Positions 21,444-30,319 of a stretch of 64,000 bases of DNA are shown one piece after another. Each line of letters opens with the position of its first letter. The stretch's first letter is position 1. Both the position numbers and the translations under genes were made by a program. Origin of the DNA: Musicola paradisiaca NCPPB 2511 (lineage in GTDB: Bacteria; Pseudomonadota; Gammaproteobacteria; Enterobacterales; Enterobacteriaceae); assembly GCF_000400505.1 (NCBI RefSeq), contig NZ_CM001857.1, positions 2,408,257-2,472,256 on the forward strand, written 5' to 3'. Under the pieces are notes generated by a model that saw nothing but the letters and a program-made list of their open reading frames with translations, was not told the DNA's origin and did no database searches.

Positions 21444-22035
21444 CATCTACCCCCCAGATGGACGATTGGTTTCATTATGGAGAGGCGGTTATAGGCAGAT
21501 ATTGCGTCAGGTCAGTTTTTGTTTGGTTTCGTTACCGTTCGTTATAATTACGAGAAGCCCGCCCAATGCGGCATGCGGACCATTTAACCCTCCGGCACCA
21601 TGTATCGACGATATTGCGCAACCTTCCGATAACGTCTGTTCCACATCACCGCGACGCTCTACCCGCGCTCAGCTCGTCGCCCACGCCCAATCCGCCCGCC
21701 ACGGCATGCGCACTGGCTGAATGCGACACACGGGTCAGGTTGCAAAGAGTGAATAAAGGGTATGACGAGAACGAAGGGTGGCAGACAAGTATCCGGTATC
21801 GCCCTGAACAACGAGGCGTCAATCAATGAGTCATCAATTTCCACACACGTTACACATCAGATATCGGACGGGTCGGGATGGAAAAACACGCACGACACCT
21901 GACGCTTCGCCGTTAATCTCAGCGCCTGCAGGGCGAACGCAAGGGAGATGACTCTCCGGGGATATCCCTTGCGTTTCCCGATAACATCAAGGCCACTGAA
22001 CGGCATGCTCGTCGCGGAACGTGTTTAAGACAGAA
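21444..22035. other. pepT-feoC intergenic region with a long imperfect hairpin
   Basis: 592 bases with no convincing gene; the short open frames lack ribosome sites and family features. An inverted repeat AACGCAAGGGAGAT (from 21936) with ATATCCCTTGCGTT (to about 21975) can form a stem of 11 bp plus mismatches. It has no T-run. It lies downstream of feoC and could act as a weak terminator or mRNA-stabilising structure. Confidence 0.45.
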
Positions 22036-22257
22036 TTACAACCACTCGTAGAACTGCCCCAGACTTTTATCACACGAACAACAACTGCCGCATTGCGAAC
22101 CGATTTTTTCCTGGTGACAGCGGATTTTGCCCTTTTGTACCCACACATCCAGCATCCCTTCAATCACGCCCGGTTCAGCGTGAAAAGCGACGCTGATATC
22201 ACGCAGCGACACTTTCTTACGCTCGCGCACAAAATCCCGCAATTCCATCAGTGTCAT
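22036..22257 (-). CDS. feoC: Ferrous iron transport protein FeoC
   Basis: Small winged-helix protein that controls FeoB levels and may bind an Fe-S cluster. 73 residues. An N-terminal helix-turn-helix (about 1-50, MTLMELRDFVRERKKV) is followed by a cysteine cluster C-GSCC-SC near 56-62, as in the enterobacterial family. It ends the feo operon, 21 bases after feoB. Confidence 0.93.
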   Translation of the reverse strand: MTLMELRDFVRERKKVSLRDISVAFHAEPGVIEGMLDVWVQKGKIRCHQEKIGSQCGSCCSCDKSLGQFYEWL

Positions 22258-22278
22258 GATCGACTCCCCACCAAACGG

Positions 22279-24603
22279 TTATTTCGCATCGTTGACCAGC
22301 ATCTGCTGACGCAGTAGGCCATGACGCCGCAGCAACAACACCGTCACGCCCCACATCACCGCCACGCCAGTAATGGCGCCCAGCGAGTACATGGGGTGTT
22401 GACCGAATGTGCCGACCTGATAAACCAACGTCGCCGCGCCATACCCGACCTGGATCGTCCAGACCGCACAGAACAACGTCCAGGCAGTGCCAACCTCGCG
22501 CCAGATGGCCGATACCGCCGCAACGCACGGTATATACAGCAGTACCATCAACAGATAACTGAACGCCCCCAACTGGCCGTCAAACATGTGTTCAATCATG
22601 GTCAGCGACGTAACGGTAAATTTGTTGTCTTTCGCGACGGCTTCCGTATCAGACAGATCGCCGACGTTGAGGCCCAGCGGGTTGAGTACGGCCTCGCTTA
22701 ATTTGCCAAGGTTTTCAGGAATGGTGGCCAAAGCCCCCGTTACGCCATCGGTCAGGCTGAACGTTTTTTCCTCACGCTTGGCCCCGCCGTCCTGACTGGA
22801 CGCCATTGCGCCATACAGTGAATCCAGGGTTCCCACTACCGCTTCTTTGGCGAAAATGCCGGTGAACACGCCGACAGCGGCAGGCCAGTTATCTTCCCGC
22901 ACGCCCATGGGTTTAAAAATCGGCACGATCGACTGACCGATGGCCGACAACACTGACTTCTGTGTGTTCTGGTTGCCGAAGGAACCGTCGGTTCCCATCG
23001 AATTCAGGAACCCCAGCACCGTGACGACCACGACAATCAACCGCCCCGCGCGCAGAATAAACCCCTTCAACCGATCCCAGGTACGGATCAGCACACTCTG
23101 CAGACTGGGCAAATGGTAGGGCGGAATCTCCATCACAAACGCCGACACATCCCCTTTCAATGCCGTGTTTTTCAGCAGGAAGCCGGTGACGATCGCCGCC
23201 AGAATCCCGATCAGATACAAGGCAAACACCAGATTCTGGCCACCGTCCACAAACAACGCGGTAGCGAACAGCACGTAGACCGGCAACCGGGCGCCACACG
23301 ACATGAACGGCGCCATCATCACGGTAACGACGCGGTCGTTATGTTTTTCCATGGTACGTGTCGCCATCACGGCCGGCACATTGCAACCAAAACCGACGAT
23401 CAATGGGACGAATGCTTTGCCCGGCAAGCCGATGCTGCGCATAAACCTATCCATCACAAACGCCGCCCGCGCCATGTACCCAGAGTCTTCCAGCCAGGAC
23501 AAAAACAGATACAAACACCCGATAACCGGGATAAAGGTGGAAACGGTCTGGATCCCGCCGCCGACACCATCCGCCAGTAGCGTTTTCAGCCATTCTGGCG
23601 TATTGATGGCCAGCAATAATTCACCCAGCCCATCGACAAACAGCGTACCGAAGAGCTTGTCAAAAAAATCAATGAACGCGCTCCCCACGTTGATGGTGAA
23701 AACAAACATCAAATACATCACCAGCAAAAAGATAGGGATCCCCAAAAAACGGTGTAGAACAATGCGGTCGATTTTATCTGTTAGTGTGGCCGACGCTTCC
23801 CCGCGCCGAACGATCACTTCGCGCGCGATGCTCCCCACGAACTGGTAGCGCCCGTCCGCCAGGAAAATATCCAGTTCGTCGTCATAATCAGCGACCAGCC
23901 GCCGAACCTGTTCATCCGCAAACTGCAACGCAGCCGGCGGTGCGGCAGGTCGAACCGATGCATCCCCCTCCAGCAGTTGCACGGCCAGCCAGTACGGATT
24001 ACTGATGCCCGGTGTTTGCGCCAGTTGCGCGGCAATCGCCAGCGCGGCCTCGTGTAAAGGAGGGTCATAAGGCACTTCGGCCGTCGGCTTGCTGGGTTGG
24101 GCCACCGCGTCCTGACACTGCTGTTTTAATGCATCAATTCCTTTTTTCTGGCTTGCCGTAATCGGAATAACCGGGCACCCTAGTCGCTGTTGCAGACCGT
24201 CGATATCGATTTCCAGTTTACGCGCCGCCGCGATATCCATCATATTCACCGCGACCACCATCGGCACTTTCATGTCCAACAGCTGAGAGGTCAGGTACAG
24301 ATTACGTTCCAGATTGGAGGCATCGACGATATTCAGTACCAGATTGGCTTCGCCGGACAGAATATAGTCACGAGCGACCCGTTCGTCTTCCGAACTTTCT
24401 GATGATGGGTTGAGTGAATAAACGCCCGGCAAATCCACCAGCATAACCTGCTGTTGTTGATAACGATAAGTGCCGACCTTTTTTTCTACCGTCACGCCAG
24501 GCCAGTTGCCGACGGTCTGTTTACCGCCGGTCAACACGTTGAATAGCGTAGTTTTTCCACAGTTTGGGTTGCCAACCACGCAAATAACCGGTTGTGTAGC
24601 CAT
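22279..24603 (-). CDS. feoB: Ferrous iron permease FeoB
   Basis: Inner-membrane Fe(II) transporter with an N-terminal G domain. 774 residues (E. coli 773). P-loop GNPNCGKTT at 11-19, switch region VEKKVGTY, DLPG near 57, NMMD near 120, then a helical bundle and about ten membrane segments with the gate motifs GFGCNVPAV and SCGARLPVY and a C-terminal hydrophobic pair ending LVNDAK. The ATG at 24603 (MATQPVICVVG) has AGGA upstream. It lies between feoA and feoC; expression should follow the Fur site in front of the operon. Confidence 0.98.
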   Translation of the reverse strand: MATQPVICVVGNPNCGKTTLFNVLTGGKQTVGNWPGVTVEKKVGTYRYQQQQVMLVDLPGVYSLNPSSESSEDERVARDYILSGEANLVLNIVDASNLERNLYLTSQLLDMKVPMVVAVNMMDIAAARKLEIDIDGLQQRLGCPVIPITASQKKGIDALKQQCQDAVAQPSKPTAEVPYDPPLHEAALAIAAQLAQTPGISNPYWLAVQLLEGDASVRPAAPPAALQFADEQVRRLVADYDDELDIFLADGRYQFVGSIAREVIVRRGEASATLTDKIDRIVLHRFLGIPIFLLVMYLMFVFTINVGSAFIDFFDKLFGTLFVDGLGELLLAINTPEWLKTLLADGVGGGIQTVSTFIPVIGCLYLFLSWLEDSGYMARAAFVMDRFMRSIGLPGKAFVPLIVGFGCNVPAVMATRTMEKHNDRVVTVMMAPFMSCGARLPVYVLFATALFVDGGQNLVFALYLIGILAAIVTGFLLKNTALKGDVSAFVMEIPPYHLPSLQSVLIRTWDRLKGFILRAGRLIVVVVTVLGFLNSMGTDGSFGNQNTQKSVLSAIGQSIVPIFKPMGVREDNWPAAVGVFTGIFAKEAVVGTLDSLYGAMASSQDGGAKREEKTFSLTDGVTGALATIPENLGKLSEAVLNPLGLNVGDLSDTEAVAKDNKFTVTSLTMIEHMFDGQLGAFSYLLMVLLYIPCVAAVSAIWREVGTAWTLFCAVWTIQVGYGAATLVYQVGTFGQHPMYSLGAITGVAVMWGVTVLLLRRHGLLRQQMLVNDAK

Positions 24604-24627
24604 AGAAGATCCTTACCTGCGCAGGAG

Positions 24628-24855
24628 TTAAAATTTTTCCAGAATCAGGATTTGTGCTTCGCCCTTACGCACGCTTATCGCGGCGCCGCGCAGGCGCAAT
24701 TCAATGGGGTCGCCTAACGGCGCTACTCGGGATACGGTGAATTCGACGCCCGGTGTCACCCCTAGCGCCAATAGCCGTTTGCGGTAATCCGCCTCACCTT
24801 TTTGAAAGCCGACTACACGCCAGCGCGAACCTACGGTCAATGTTTCCAGTGTCAT
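24628..24855 (-). CDS. feoA: FeoA (proximal copy)
   Basis: SH3-like cytoplasmic protein that supports FeoB-dependent iron uptake. 75 residues (E. coli 75). Typical FeoA layout: LTVGSRWRVVGF, YRKRLLALGVTPG, VEFTVSRVAPLGDPIELRLRG and ISVRKGEAQILILE. It sits 24 bases upstream of feoB and 11 bases downstream of a second FeoA-domain gene, so the operon has two. Confidence 0.95.
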   Translation of the reverse strand: MTLETLTVGSRWRVVGFQKGEADYRKRLLALGVTPGVEFTVSRVAPLGDPIELRLRGAAISVRKGEAQILILEKF

Positions 24856-24866
24856 GGCTATCGTCC

Positions 24867-25115
24867 TTATGCATTGTGCTGCTGCGAGGAAACCCAGACT
24901 TTCTGACCGATATCGCGATTAATCGCCACACGGCAATCCCCGGAAGCCAACATCAACGGCTGATTGGCATCACGCTGGATCACTCGTACCGTCCCGCCGA
25001 TGCGGATCCCCAATTCCGTTAACCGCTGTTGATGTTCCCCTGTCAGGCGAATGCGCGCGACGACAGCATTTACGTTGAGCGGCAGCTCAAGCAGAGTTTG
25101 AAGACTTAGGGCCAT
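24867..25115 (-). CDS. Second FeoA-domain protein, first gene of feo operon
   Basis: 82 residues from MALSLQTLLELPL. The pattern ARIRLTGEHQQRLTELGIRIG, then GTVRVIQRDANQPLMLASGDC and VAINRDIGQKVWV, is a divergent FeoA (SH3-like) domain. An upstream in-frame start at 25133 (MVKELC) exists, but the ATG at 25115 begins the conserved part. The AAGGA near 25128 lies about nine bases ahead of it. It precedes feoA by 11 bases, so the two are co-transcribed. Function beyond the fold is inferred from position. Confidence 0.9.
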   Translation of the reverse strand: MALSLQTLLELPLNVNAVVARIRLTGEHQQRLTELGIRIGGTVRVIQRDANQPLMLASGDCRVAINRDIGQKVWVSSQQHNA

Positions 25116-25196
25116 ACAGAGTTCCTTCACCAATGATTTGGTACATCATCGCTTCCAAATGCAAATCAGCAGTGCGAGTGCATAGGAAAAAATAAT

Positions 25197-25211
25197 TAAT
25201 AACTATTCTCA
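25197..25211 (-). promoter_or_regulatory. Fur box upstream of feo operon
   Basis: On the minus strand TGAGAATAGTTATTA matches the Fur core TGATAAT-N-ATTATCA at 11 of 14 positions. It lies about 80 bases before the first feo start codon, suitable for iron repression. Confidence 0.75.
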
Positions 25212-25369
25212 ATAATATTCCTGATTGCGACTCATCTTTTGACGTACATCAAGACAGGAAGGAATAACGAATGGCGCGGGTGCGTTTGGTGTGAGAAGCG
25301 GCAATGACGCCTTACCGACACGCAGAAAAAGCGGCTCAACAGCTTGCGACAAGGGAGGATATGGCGACA

Positions 25370-25395
25370 AAAAAAGCCCCGGTACTGACCGGGGC
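25370..25395 (-). terminator. prc terminator
   Basis: GCCCCGGT (25376-25383) pairs with ACCGGGGC (25388-25395); the minus strand then reads TTTTTTT. It lies 15 bases past the prc stop. Confidence 0.9.
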
Positions 25396-25409
25396 CTGAT
25401 GGCAATGAA

Positions 25410-27433
25410 TTACTGCTGCTTCGACGGTATGTGAGACAAATCTTCGGCGATCTGTACCGTCTCATTAAGATAAGCGTCCGGATCCTGATAATCCTTCGGT
25501 ACATCATCCAACGACTTGTACGCCGGTTTACCCTGTCGCTTCATCCGATCATTGATCCGCTGTAGACGCATCGCTTCTTCTTCGCTGTTCTCCTTCTGGC
25601 GCTGCGCCAAATTGAGAGATACGTGATTGCGTTTGTCTTTCAGCTCCTTATACCGCGTCACATCCTGCTCGATATACTGGAACTCCGGATCTTTAGCGAT
25701 GCGCGCATTATGTTGATCGATCAATCCGGGCAGCACCGGTTTGATATCCCCCATCGGGGTATAAGTCGCCGCTTTGATGCTATCCCACGGCAATGCGTTA
25801 TCTTCAAATTTCTCGCCGGTGTCTACGGCCTGATTGCCGGTCGGCATCAGGATATCCGGCGTGACGCCCTTGCGCTGGGTGCTGCCGCCATTAATGCGAT
25901 AGAACTTCTGGATGGTGTACTGCACCGAGCCCAATGCCGGCCATTCCGGTCGTAGCATCTGATCGTAGATGCGATTCAGCGAGCGGTATTGCTGAACCGT
26001 TCCTTTGCCGAAGGTGGGCTCGCCGACAATCAATGCACGTCCGTAATCCTGCATCGCTGCGGCAAAAATTTCCGATGCCGAGGCGCTAAAGCGATCCACC
26101 AGCACCACCAACGGCCCTTTGTAATACACGGTATCGTCGGTGTCGCTGTCTTCACGCACTTTGCCATTGTTATCACGCACTTGCACCACTGGACCGCTGG
26201 AGATAAACAGGCCCGACAAGCTGACAGCCTCCGTCAGCGCGCCACCGCCGTTACCACGCAAGTCGATAATAATGCTGCTGACATGCTCTTTTTCCAGCTT
26301 CTGCAACTGCACCTTCACGTCATCGGTCAGGCCGACATAAAAACCGGGGATATCCAGCACGCCGACTTTATCCTTACCGGCCTCTTTGATCGTCATTTTA
26401 ACCGCACGGTCTTCAAGACGAATACGCTCGCGCGTAAGCGTGATCACCTGCGTCTTGGTGCCCTTTCCAGCCGGCAGGATCTCCAGCCGCACCTTGCTCC
26501 CCTTCGGCCCCTTGATCAAAGCCACCACATCATCCAGACGCCAACCGATAACATCCGTCATCGGTTTGCCGGCCTGACCGACGCCGACGATGCGATCGCC
26601 CACGGTGATACGTTTACTTTTCGCTGCCGGCCCGCCCGGCACCATGGAATTGATGACCGTGTAGTCATCATCCATCTGCAACACGGCGCCAATCCCTTCC
26701 AGCGACAGGCTCATTTCAGTATTGAACTGTTCGGTGTTGCGCGGAGAGAGATAACTGGTGTGGGGGTCGATTTCACGGGCGAAGGCATTCATCACCAGTT
26801 GGAACACATCTTCGCTATTGCTCTGCACCAGACGGCGAACCGCGAATTGATAACGCTTGGTCAGCGTTTCCTTGATTTCCTGATCCGGCTTACCGGTCAG
26901 CCGCAGACTAAGCCAATCGAATTTAACCTTGGCATCCCATAGCGCATTCAGTTCATCGGCGTTCTTCGGCCAGGGCGCTTTGTCACGGTTAAGATCGATG
27001 TAATCGTTGCCGTTGAGATTGACCGGTTTTTCCAGCAACGACAGCGCGTACTGGTAACGTTCAAAGCGGCGTTTCTGCGCCAGGTTATACATGGCGTAGG
27101 GCAAATCCAGTTTGCCATTTTTTAAATCTTCGCCCAGCTCGCTCTTGCGGCCGGCGAATTGTTCAATATCGGACGCCATCAACACATTGTGGCTGTAATC
27201 CAGCATATTGAGGTAGCGATCAAAGATCTTGCCGGAAAAACTCTTTATCCAGCATGAACTGACGATAGTGCGACCTCAAAAAAGCGTGCCGTCACTCGCT
27301 CACTCACCGTGGCATGCTGCGCTTCAGGCTGCAATTGGGGGATCTGATCGGCGCGAGTGATATTTTCGCTGGCGCTGGCAACACCGGAAAGCAGAAGCCA
27401 GGTCAGCATCGTTACTTTTACAAATTTGTTCAT
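25410..27433 (-). pseudogene. prc: Tail-specific protease Prc with two frameshifts
   Basis: Periplasmic C-terminal processing protease (S41) that trims FtsI and degrades SsrA-tagged proteins. The sequence is in three frames. Part 1, from ATG 27433: signal peptide MNKFVKVTMLTWLLLSGVAS, then ITRADQIPQLQ to VTARF. Part 2 (about 20 residues, SHYRQFMLDKEF) is reached by dropping one T from a T6 run (A6 at 27278-27283 on the plus strand). Part 3 is reached by dropping one T from a T5 run (A5 at 27236-27240) and reads KIFDRYLNML to the end. The long part, open from 27206 (598 residues), has the PDZ domain and the Ser-Lys dyad in RFSASASEIF and TFGKGTVQQY but no signal peptide. Either a real loss of Prc or two indel errors. 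Confidence 0.9.
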
Positions 27434-27452
27434 GCCCAGGTTGGCCTCCGTA

Positions 27453-28190
27453 TCAGAACTGCAAATGTTCTGCGCGCACAATCATCGCCAGACCGGAAGC
27501 CAGTTGAACCCGAACTCCATCTTTAACGATTTCAAGCACAGTGGCATCCATGGCGTTTTTGCCGGCTCTGACTTTGATTTCCTGACCGATATGCAGGCTG
27601 GAAATATCCGTAACGCTACGACGTGGCGCCTGCTGAGCCTCGTTAGCCGCTTTAGGCTGACGGGGTTGCGCTTTGGCTGGTGATGAAGAACTTGTCGGCA
27701 CGGGACGGGAAGAGGGCTGGCGAGGTTTGCCGGCAGCGGAGCCTGCGGCGTTGCGTTCGCGGCGCGGCGCATTCCTGTCGGCAACCCGACGTTTGCGCGG
27801 TTGCTCGTCGCTTTCCCCGGCTTCACGTCTCTTCGCCTGCTGTTCGGCCCGCTGTGCCTGCACGCGCGCTTTCGCTTCATCCAATTGCTTGCGGGCATGA
27901 TCAACATGCTGTTGCTCAAGCTCGCCGCACGGATTGCCATCAAGATCGACACGTTGGACGCCCAGCTTAATGCCGTACAGATAACGCCAGCTTGAGGTAT
28001 AGAGCCGCAATGCGGAACGAAGCTGTGTTTTACTGACGTTTTCAGTATCCGGCACGCGCGCGACCAGATCCTGAAAAATCCCAATTTTTAACGGACGCGC
28101 TTCGCCTTCGGTCGTGAAGCAAAGCGGGAAACGCTCAGCCAGAAAGGCGATAACTTCTTTACTACTGCTCAACTTAGGTTGATTTTCCAT
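27453..28190 (-). CDS. proQ: RNA chaperone ProQ
   Basis: FinO-family RNA-binding protein that stabilises sRNAs and mRNA 3' ends; named for its effect on ProP. 245 residues (E. coli 232). N-terminal FinO domain (about 5-120) with [15 protein letters not shown] and [14 protein letters not shown], a long basic Arg/Lys/Gln/Ser/Pro linker (about 120-185) somewhat longer than in E. coli, and a Tudor-like C-terminal domain with [20 protein letters not shown]. prc starts 19 bases downstream, the usual proQ-prc operon. Confidence 0.97.
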   Translation of the reverse strand: MENQPKLSSSKEVIAFLAERFPLCFTTEGEARPLKIGIFQDLVARVPDTENVSKTQLRSALRLYTSSWRYLYGIKLGVQRVDLDGNPCGELEQQHVDHARKQLDEAKARVQAQRAEQQAKRREAGESDEQPRKRRVADRNAPRRERNAAGSAAGKPRQPSSRPVPTSSSSPAKAQPRQPKAANEAQQAPRRSVTDISSLHIGQEIKVRAGKNAMDATVLEIVKDGVRVQLASGLAMIVRAEHLQF

Positions 28191-28238
28191 GAAATTTCCT
28201 GATTACAACGGGTTTGCCAACCAGCGCAGGCATGAACA

Positions 28239-28258
28239 GGCGTCATTATAATGACGCC
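28239..28258. repeat. Perfect 20-bp palindrome in proQ-msrC gap
   Basis: GGCGTCATTATAATGACGCC reads identically on both strands and contains TATAAT. It lies 49 bases upstream of the proQ start codon, so it may be the proQ -10 region overlapped by a dimeric operator. No good -35 is visible. Confidence 0.6.
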
Positions 28259-28274
28259 ATCGGCAATTGCCACG

Positions 28275-28781
28275 TTATCCTTGTCGCAACGTGAGAGAAT
28301 TGATGAACACCATGATATCGGTCTGCGCCAATTGGTTGCACAGAACCGCCACTGCGGCTTTCAAACCATCCTCATCTTCATTATCAAACCGGTGGAAATG
28401 GGTACTGTCGATATCCAGTACGCCAATCAACCGATCATTGATCATCAGCGGCAATACGATCTCGGCGTTACTGGCGGCATCGCAGGCGATATGGCCGGGG
28501 AAAGCATGGACATCGTCCACCCGCAGCACCCGATTCTCCGTAACCGCCCGCCCGCACACGCCCTTGCCCGCAGGAATTCGCACGCAGGCCACCTTTCCCT
28601 GGAATGGCCCCAGGAATAACGTATCGCCGTCCAGCAGATAGAAACCTGCCCAGTTGACGCCCTCCAACCGTTCGAACAGCAAAGCGCTGCTATTGGATAA
28701 CACCGTGAGAAAGCGATTCTCGCCCGCAATCAGCGAGGAAAGGTCGCGCACCAGATCGTCATAAAATTCTTGTTTTGTCAT
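28275..28781 (-). CDS. msrC: Free methionine-(R)-sulfoxide reductase
   Basis: GAF-domain enzyme (YebR) that reduces free Met-(R)-sulfoxide in the cytoplasm. 168 residues. All three cysteines of the family are present in KVACVRI, GKGVCGRA and GHIACDAASN; the ligand-facing ASNAEIVLPL and GVLDIDS are also seen. Two adjacent ATGs (28784, 28781) are possible; the second aligns with E. coli MNKTEFY. It lies 84 bases upstream of proQ, in the conserved msrC-proQ-prc order, and is divergent from letA. Confidence 0.96.
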   Translation of the reverse strand: MTKQEFYDDLVRDLSSLIAGENRFLTVLSNSSALLFERLEGVNWAGFYLLDGDTLFLGPFQGKVACVRIPAGKGVCGRAVTENRVLRVDDVHAFPGHIACDAASNAEIVLPLMINDRLIGVLDIDSTHFHRFDNEDEDGLKAAVAVLCNQLAQTDIMVFINSLTLRQG

Positions 28782-29035
28782 CATCCGGATATTGTCTAAA
28801 CAGTTCAGCTACCGACACCCTGGCTACACATTAAATAACTAGCCCGCCGAGGATGCTACTCGATTTCCGCTACGGCACAAATGCCCATTTATGCAGAAAA
28901 ATGCAACGCGCGGTGGTCGATGCAAGCCGCCCGCGCGTAAGGTCTGAATCGGATGGTACGAAACGCAATTTTGTGTCATCCATCATCCAGTTACACTATG
29001 ATAATACCTGTCCTGTCTACCTGCCTGCAGGAAAT

Positions 29036-30319
29036 ATGAAAATTTATCACCTCTCGTCATCTACCGCACCGGAGAACAACGTGACTACGGCGTCATCGCC
29101 TGCGCCCGGCATACGCCGACAGCGTTGCCCGCAGTGCGATCTGTTGTTTGCGCTTCCCCGCCTGAAACGCAATCAGCACGCGCACTGCCCCCGTTGCCAG
29201 GCGCATATCGATTCAGGACGAGACTGGTCCATCTCCCGGCTGGCCGCCATGGGCGCGGCGATGCTGGTGCTGATGCCCTTTGCCTACACCGAGCCGTTGC
29301 TCAACATCCAACTGCTGGGGGTTTCCATCAATGCCAGCCTGCTGGAAGGCATCTGGCAGATGACGCGGCAAGGCCACCCTTTCACCGCCAGCATGGTGAT
29401 GTTCTGCACCATCGGCGCCCCCTTTACGTTGGTGTGCGCCCTGCTTTATCTGTTTTTCGCCCCCCGAATCGGCATGAATCTGCGACCGGTGCTGTTGCTG
29501 TTCGAACGACTGAAAGCCTGGATCATGCTGGACGTGTATCTGGTGGGGCTGGCGGTGGCGGCCATCAAAGTACGCGAATTCTCCGATGTCCAACCGGGCT
29601 ACGGGTTGGCCGCCTTTCTGGCGCTGATGTTACTCAGCCTGCTGACGCTGATTCATCTCAATCCGCAACAACTATGGCGCCGCTTTTACCCACAGCCACA
29701 AGCCGGTTCGTCGGAGACGGCGTCGATCGTTTGCCTCTCCTGCTTGTTTACCGGAACGCCGGACAGCCGAGGACGCTGCCATCGCTGCCACGTCCCGCTG
29801 ACCGCCCGGCGCTCTCACAGCCTGCAAAAATCCTGGGCGGCGCTGATCGCTTCGATCATTCTGCTGTTCCCGGCCAACCTGCTGCCCATATCCATTATTT
29901 ATGTCAACGGCAGCCGCAAGGAAGACACCATTTTCTCAGGCATCATATCGCTGGCGAACGGTAACGTTCCGGTCGCCATGGTGGTTTTTATCGCCAGTAT
30001 TCTGGTGCCGTTCACCAAAGTATTGGTCACTGCGACCCTGCTATTGAGTATTCATTTCAACGTCAGCCACAGTTTGATGACCAGAATGCGGTTATTGCGG
30101 GCCATTGCCTGGGTCGGTCGCTGGTCGATGCTCGACTTGTTCGTGATCGCCCTGACCATGTCGCTGGTTAACCGCGATCAATTGTTGGCTTTTACTATGG
30201 GGCCCGCCGCCTTCTATTTTGGGGCGGCGGTATTTTTGACGATATTGTCGGTCGACTGGCTGGATAGCCGACTGTTGTGGGACAACAATGCAAGACCAAA
30301 CGACGAAGACACCAACTGA
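29036..30319 (+). CDS. letA: Lipid transport membrane protein LetA
   Basis: Inner-membrane partner of LetB (formerly YebS, PqiA family) in lipid movement across the envelope. 427 residues, the E. coli length. Two zinc-ribbon pairs are visible: CPQC/CPRC near 28-50 and CLSC/CHRC near 235-260. Each is followed by a hydrophobic half with about four membrane segments. The frame is open upstream for 61 codons without family similarity; the ATG at 29036 (MKIYHLSS) has AGGAA five bases upstream. Its last 32 bases overlap letB, so the two are coupled. Confidence 0.95.
   Translation: MKIYHLSSSTAPENNVTTASSPAPGIRRQRCPQCDLLFALPRLKRNQHAHCPRCQAHIDSGRDWSISRLAAMGAAMLVLMPFAYTEPLLNIQLLGVSINASLLEGIWQMTRQGHPFTASMVMFCTIGAPFTLVCALLYLFFAPRIGMNLRPVLLLFERLKAWIMLDVYLVGLAVAAIKVREFSDVQPGYGLAAFLALMLLSLLTLIHLNPQQLWRRFYPQPQAGSSETASIVCLSCLFTGTPDSRGRCHRCHVPLTARRSHSLQKSWAALIASIILLFPANLLPISIIYVNGSRKEDTIFSGIISLANGNVPVAMVVFIASILVPFTKVLVTATLLLSIHFNVSHSLMTRMRLLRAIAWVGRWSMLDLFVIALTMSLVNRDQLLAFTMGPAAFYFGAAVFLTILSVDWLDSRLLWDNNARPNDEDTN

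Noticed and set aside
21466-21829. Two short plus-strand frames between pepT and feoC
   Set aside because: No ribosome site, no family similarity, overlapping each other.
25989-26942. 317-codon open frame on the plus strand inside prc
   Set aside because: Antisense to the conserved protease domain; composition rich in His, Gln and Arg is typical of a shadow frame.
29125-29964. 279-codon plus frame overlapping letA
   Set aside because: letA is conserved end to end; this frame is an offset reading of the same bases.
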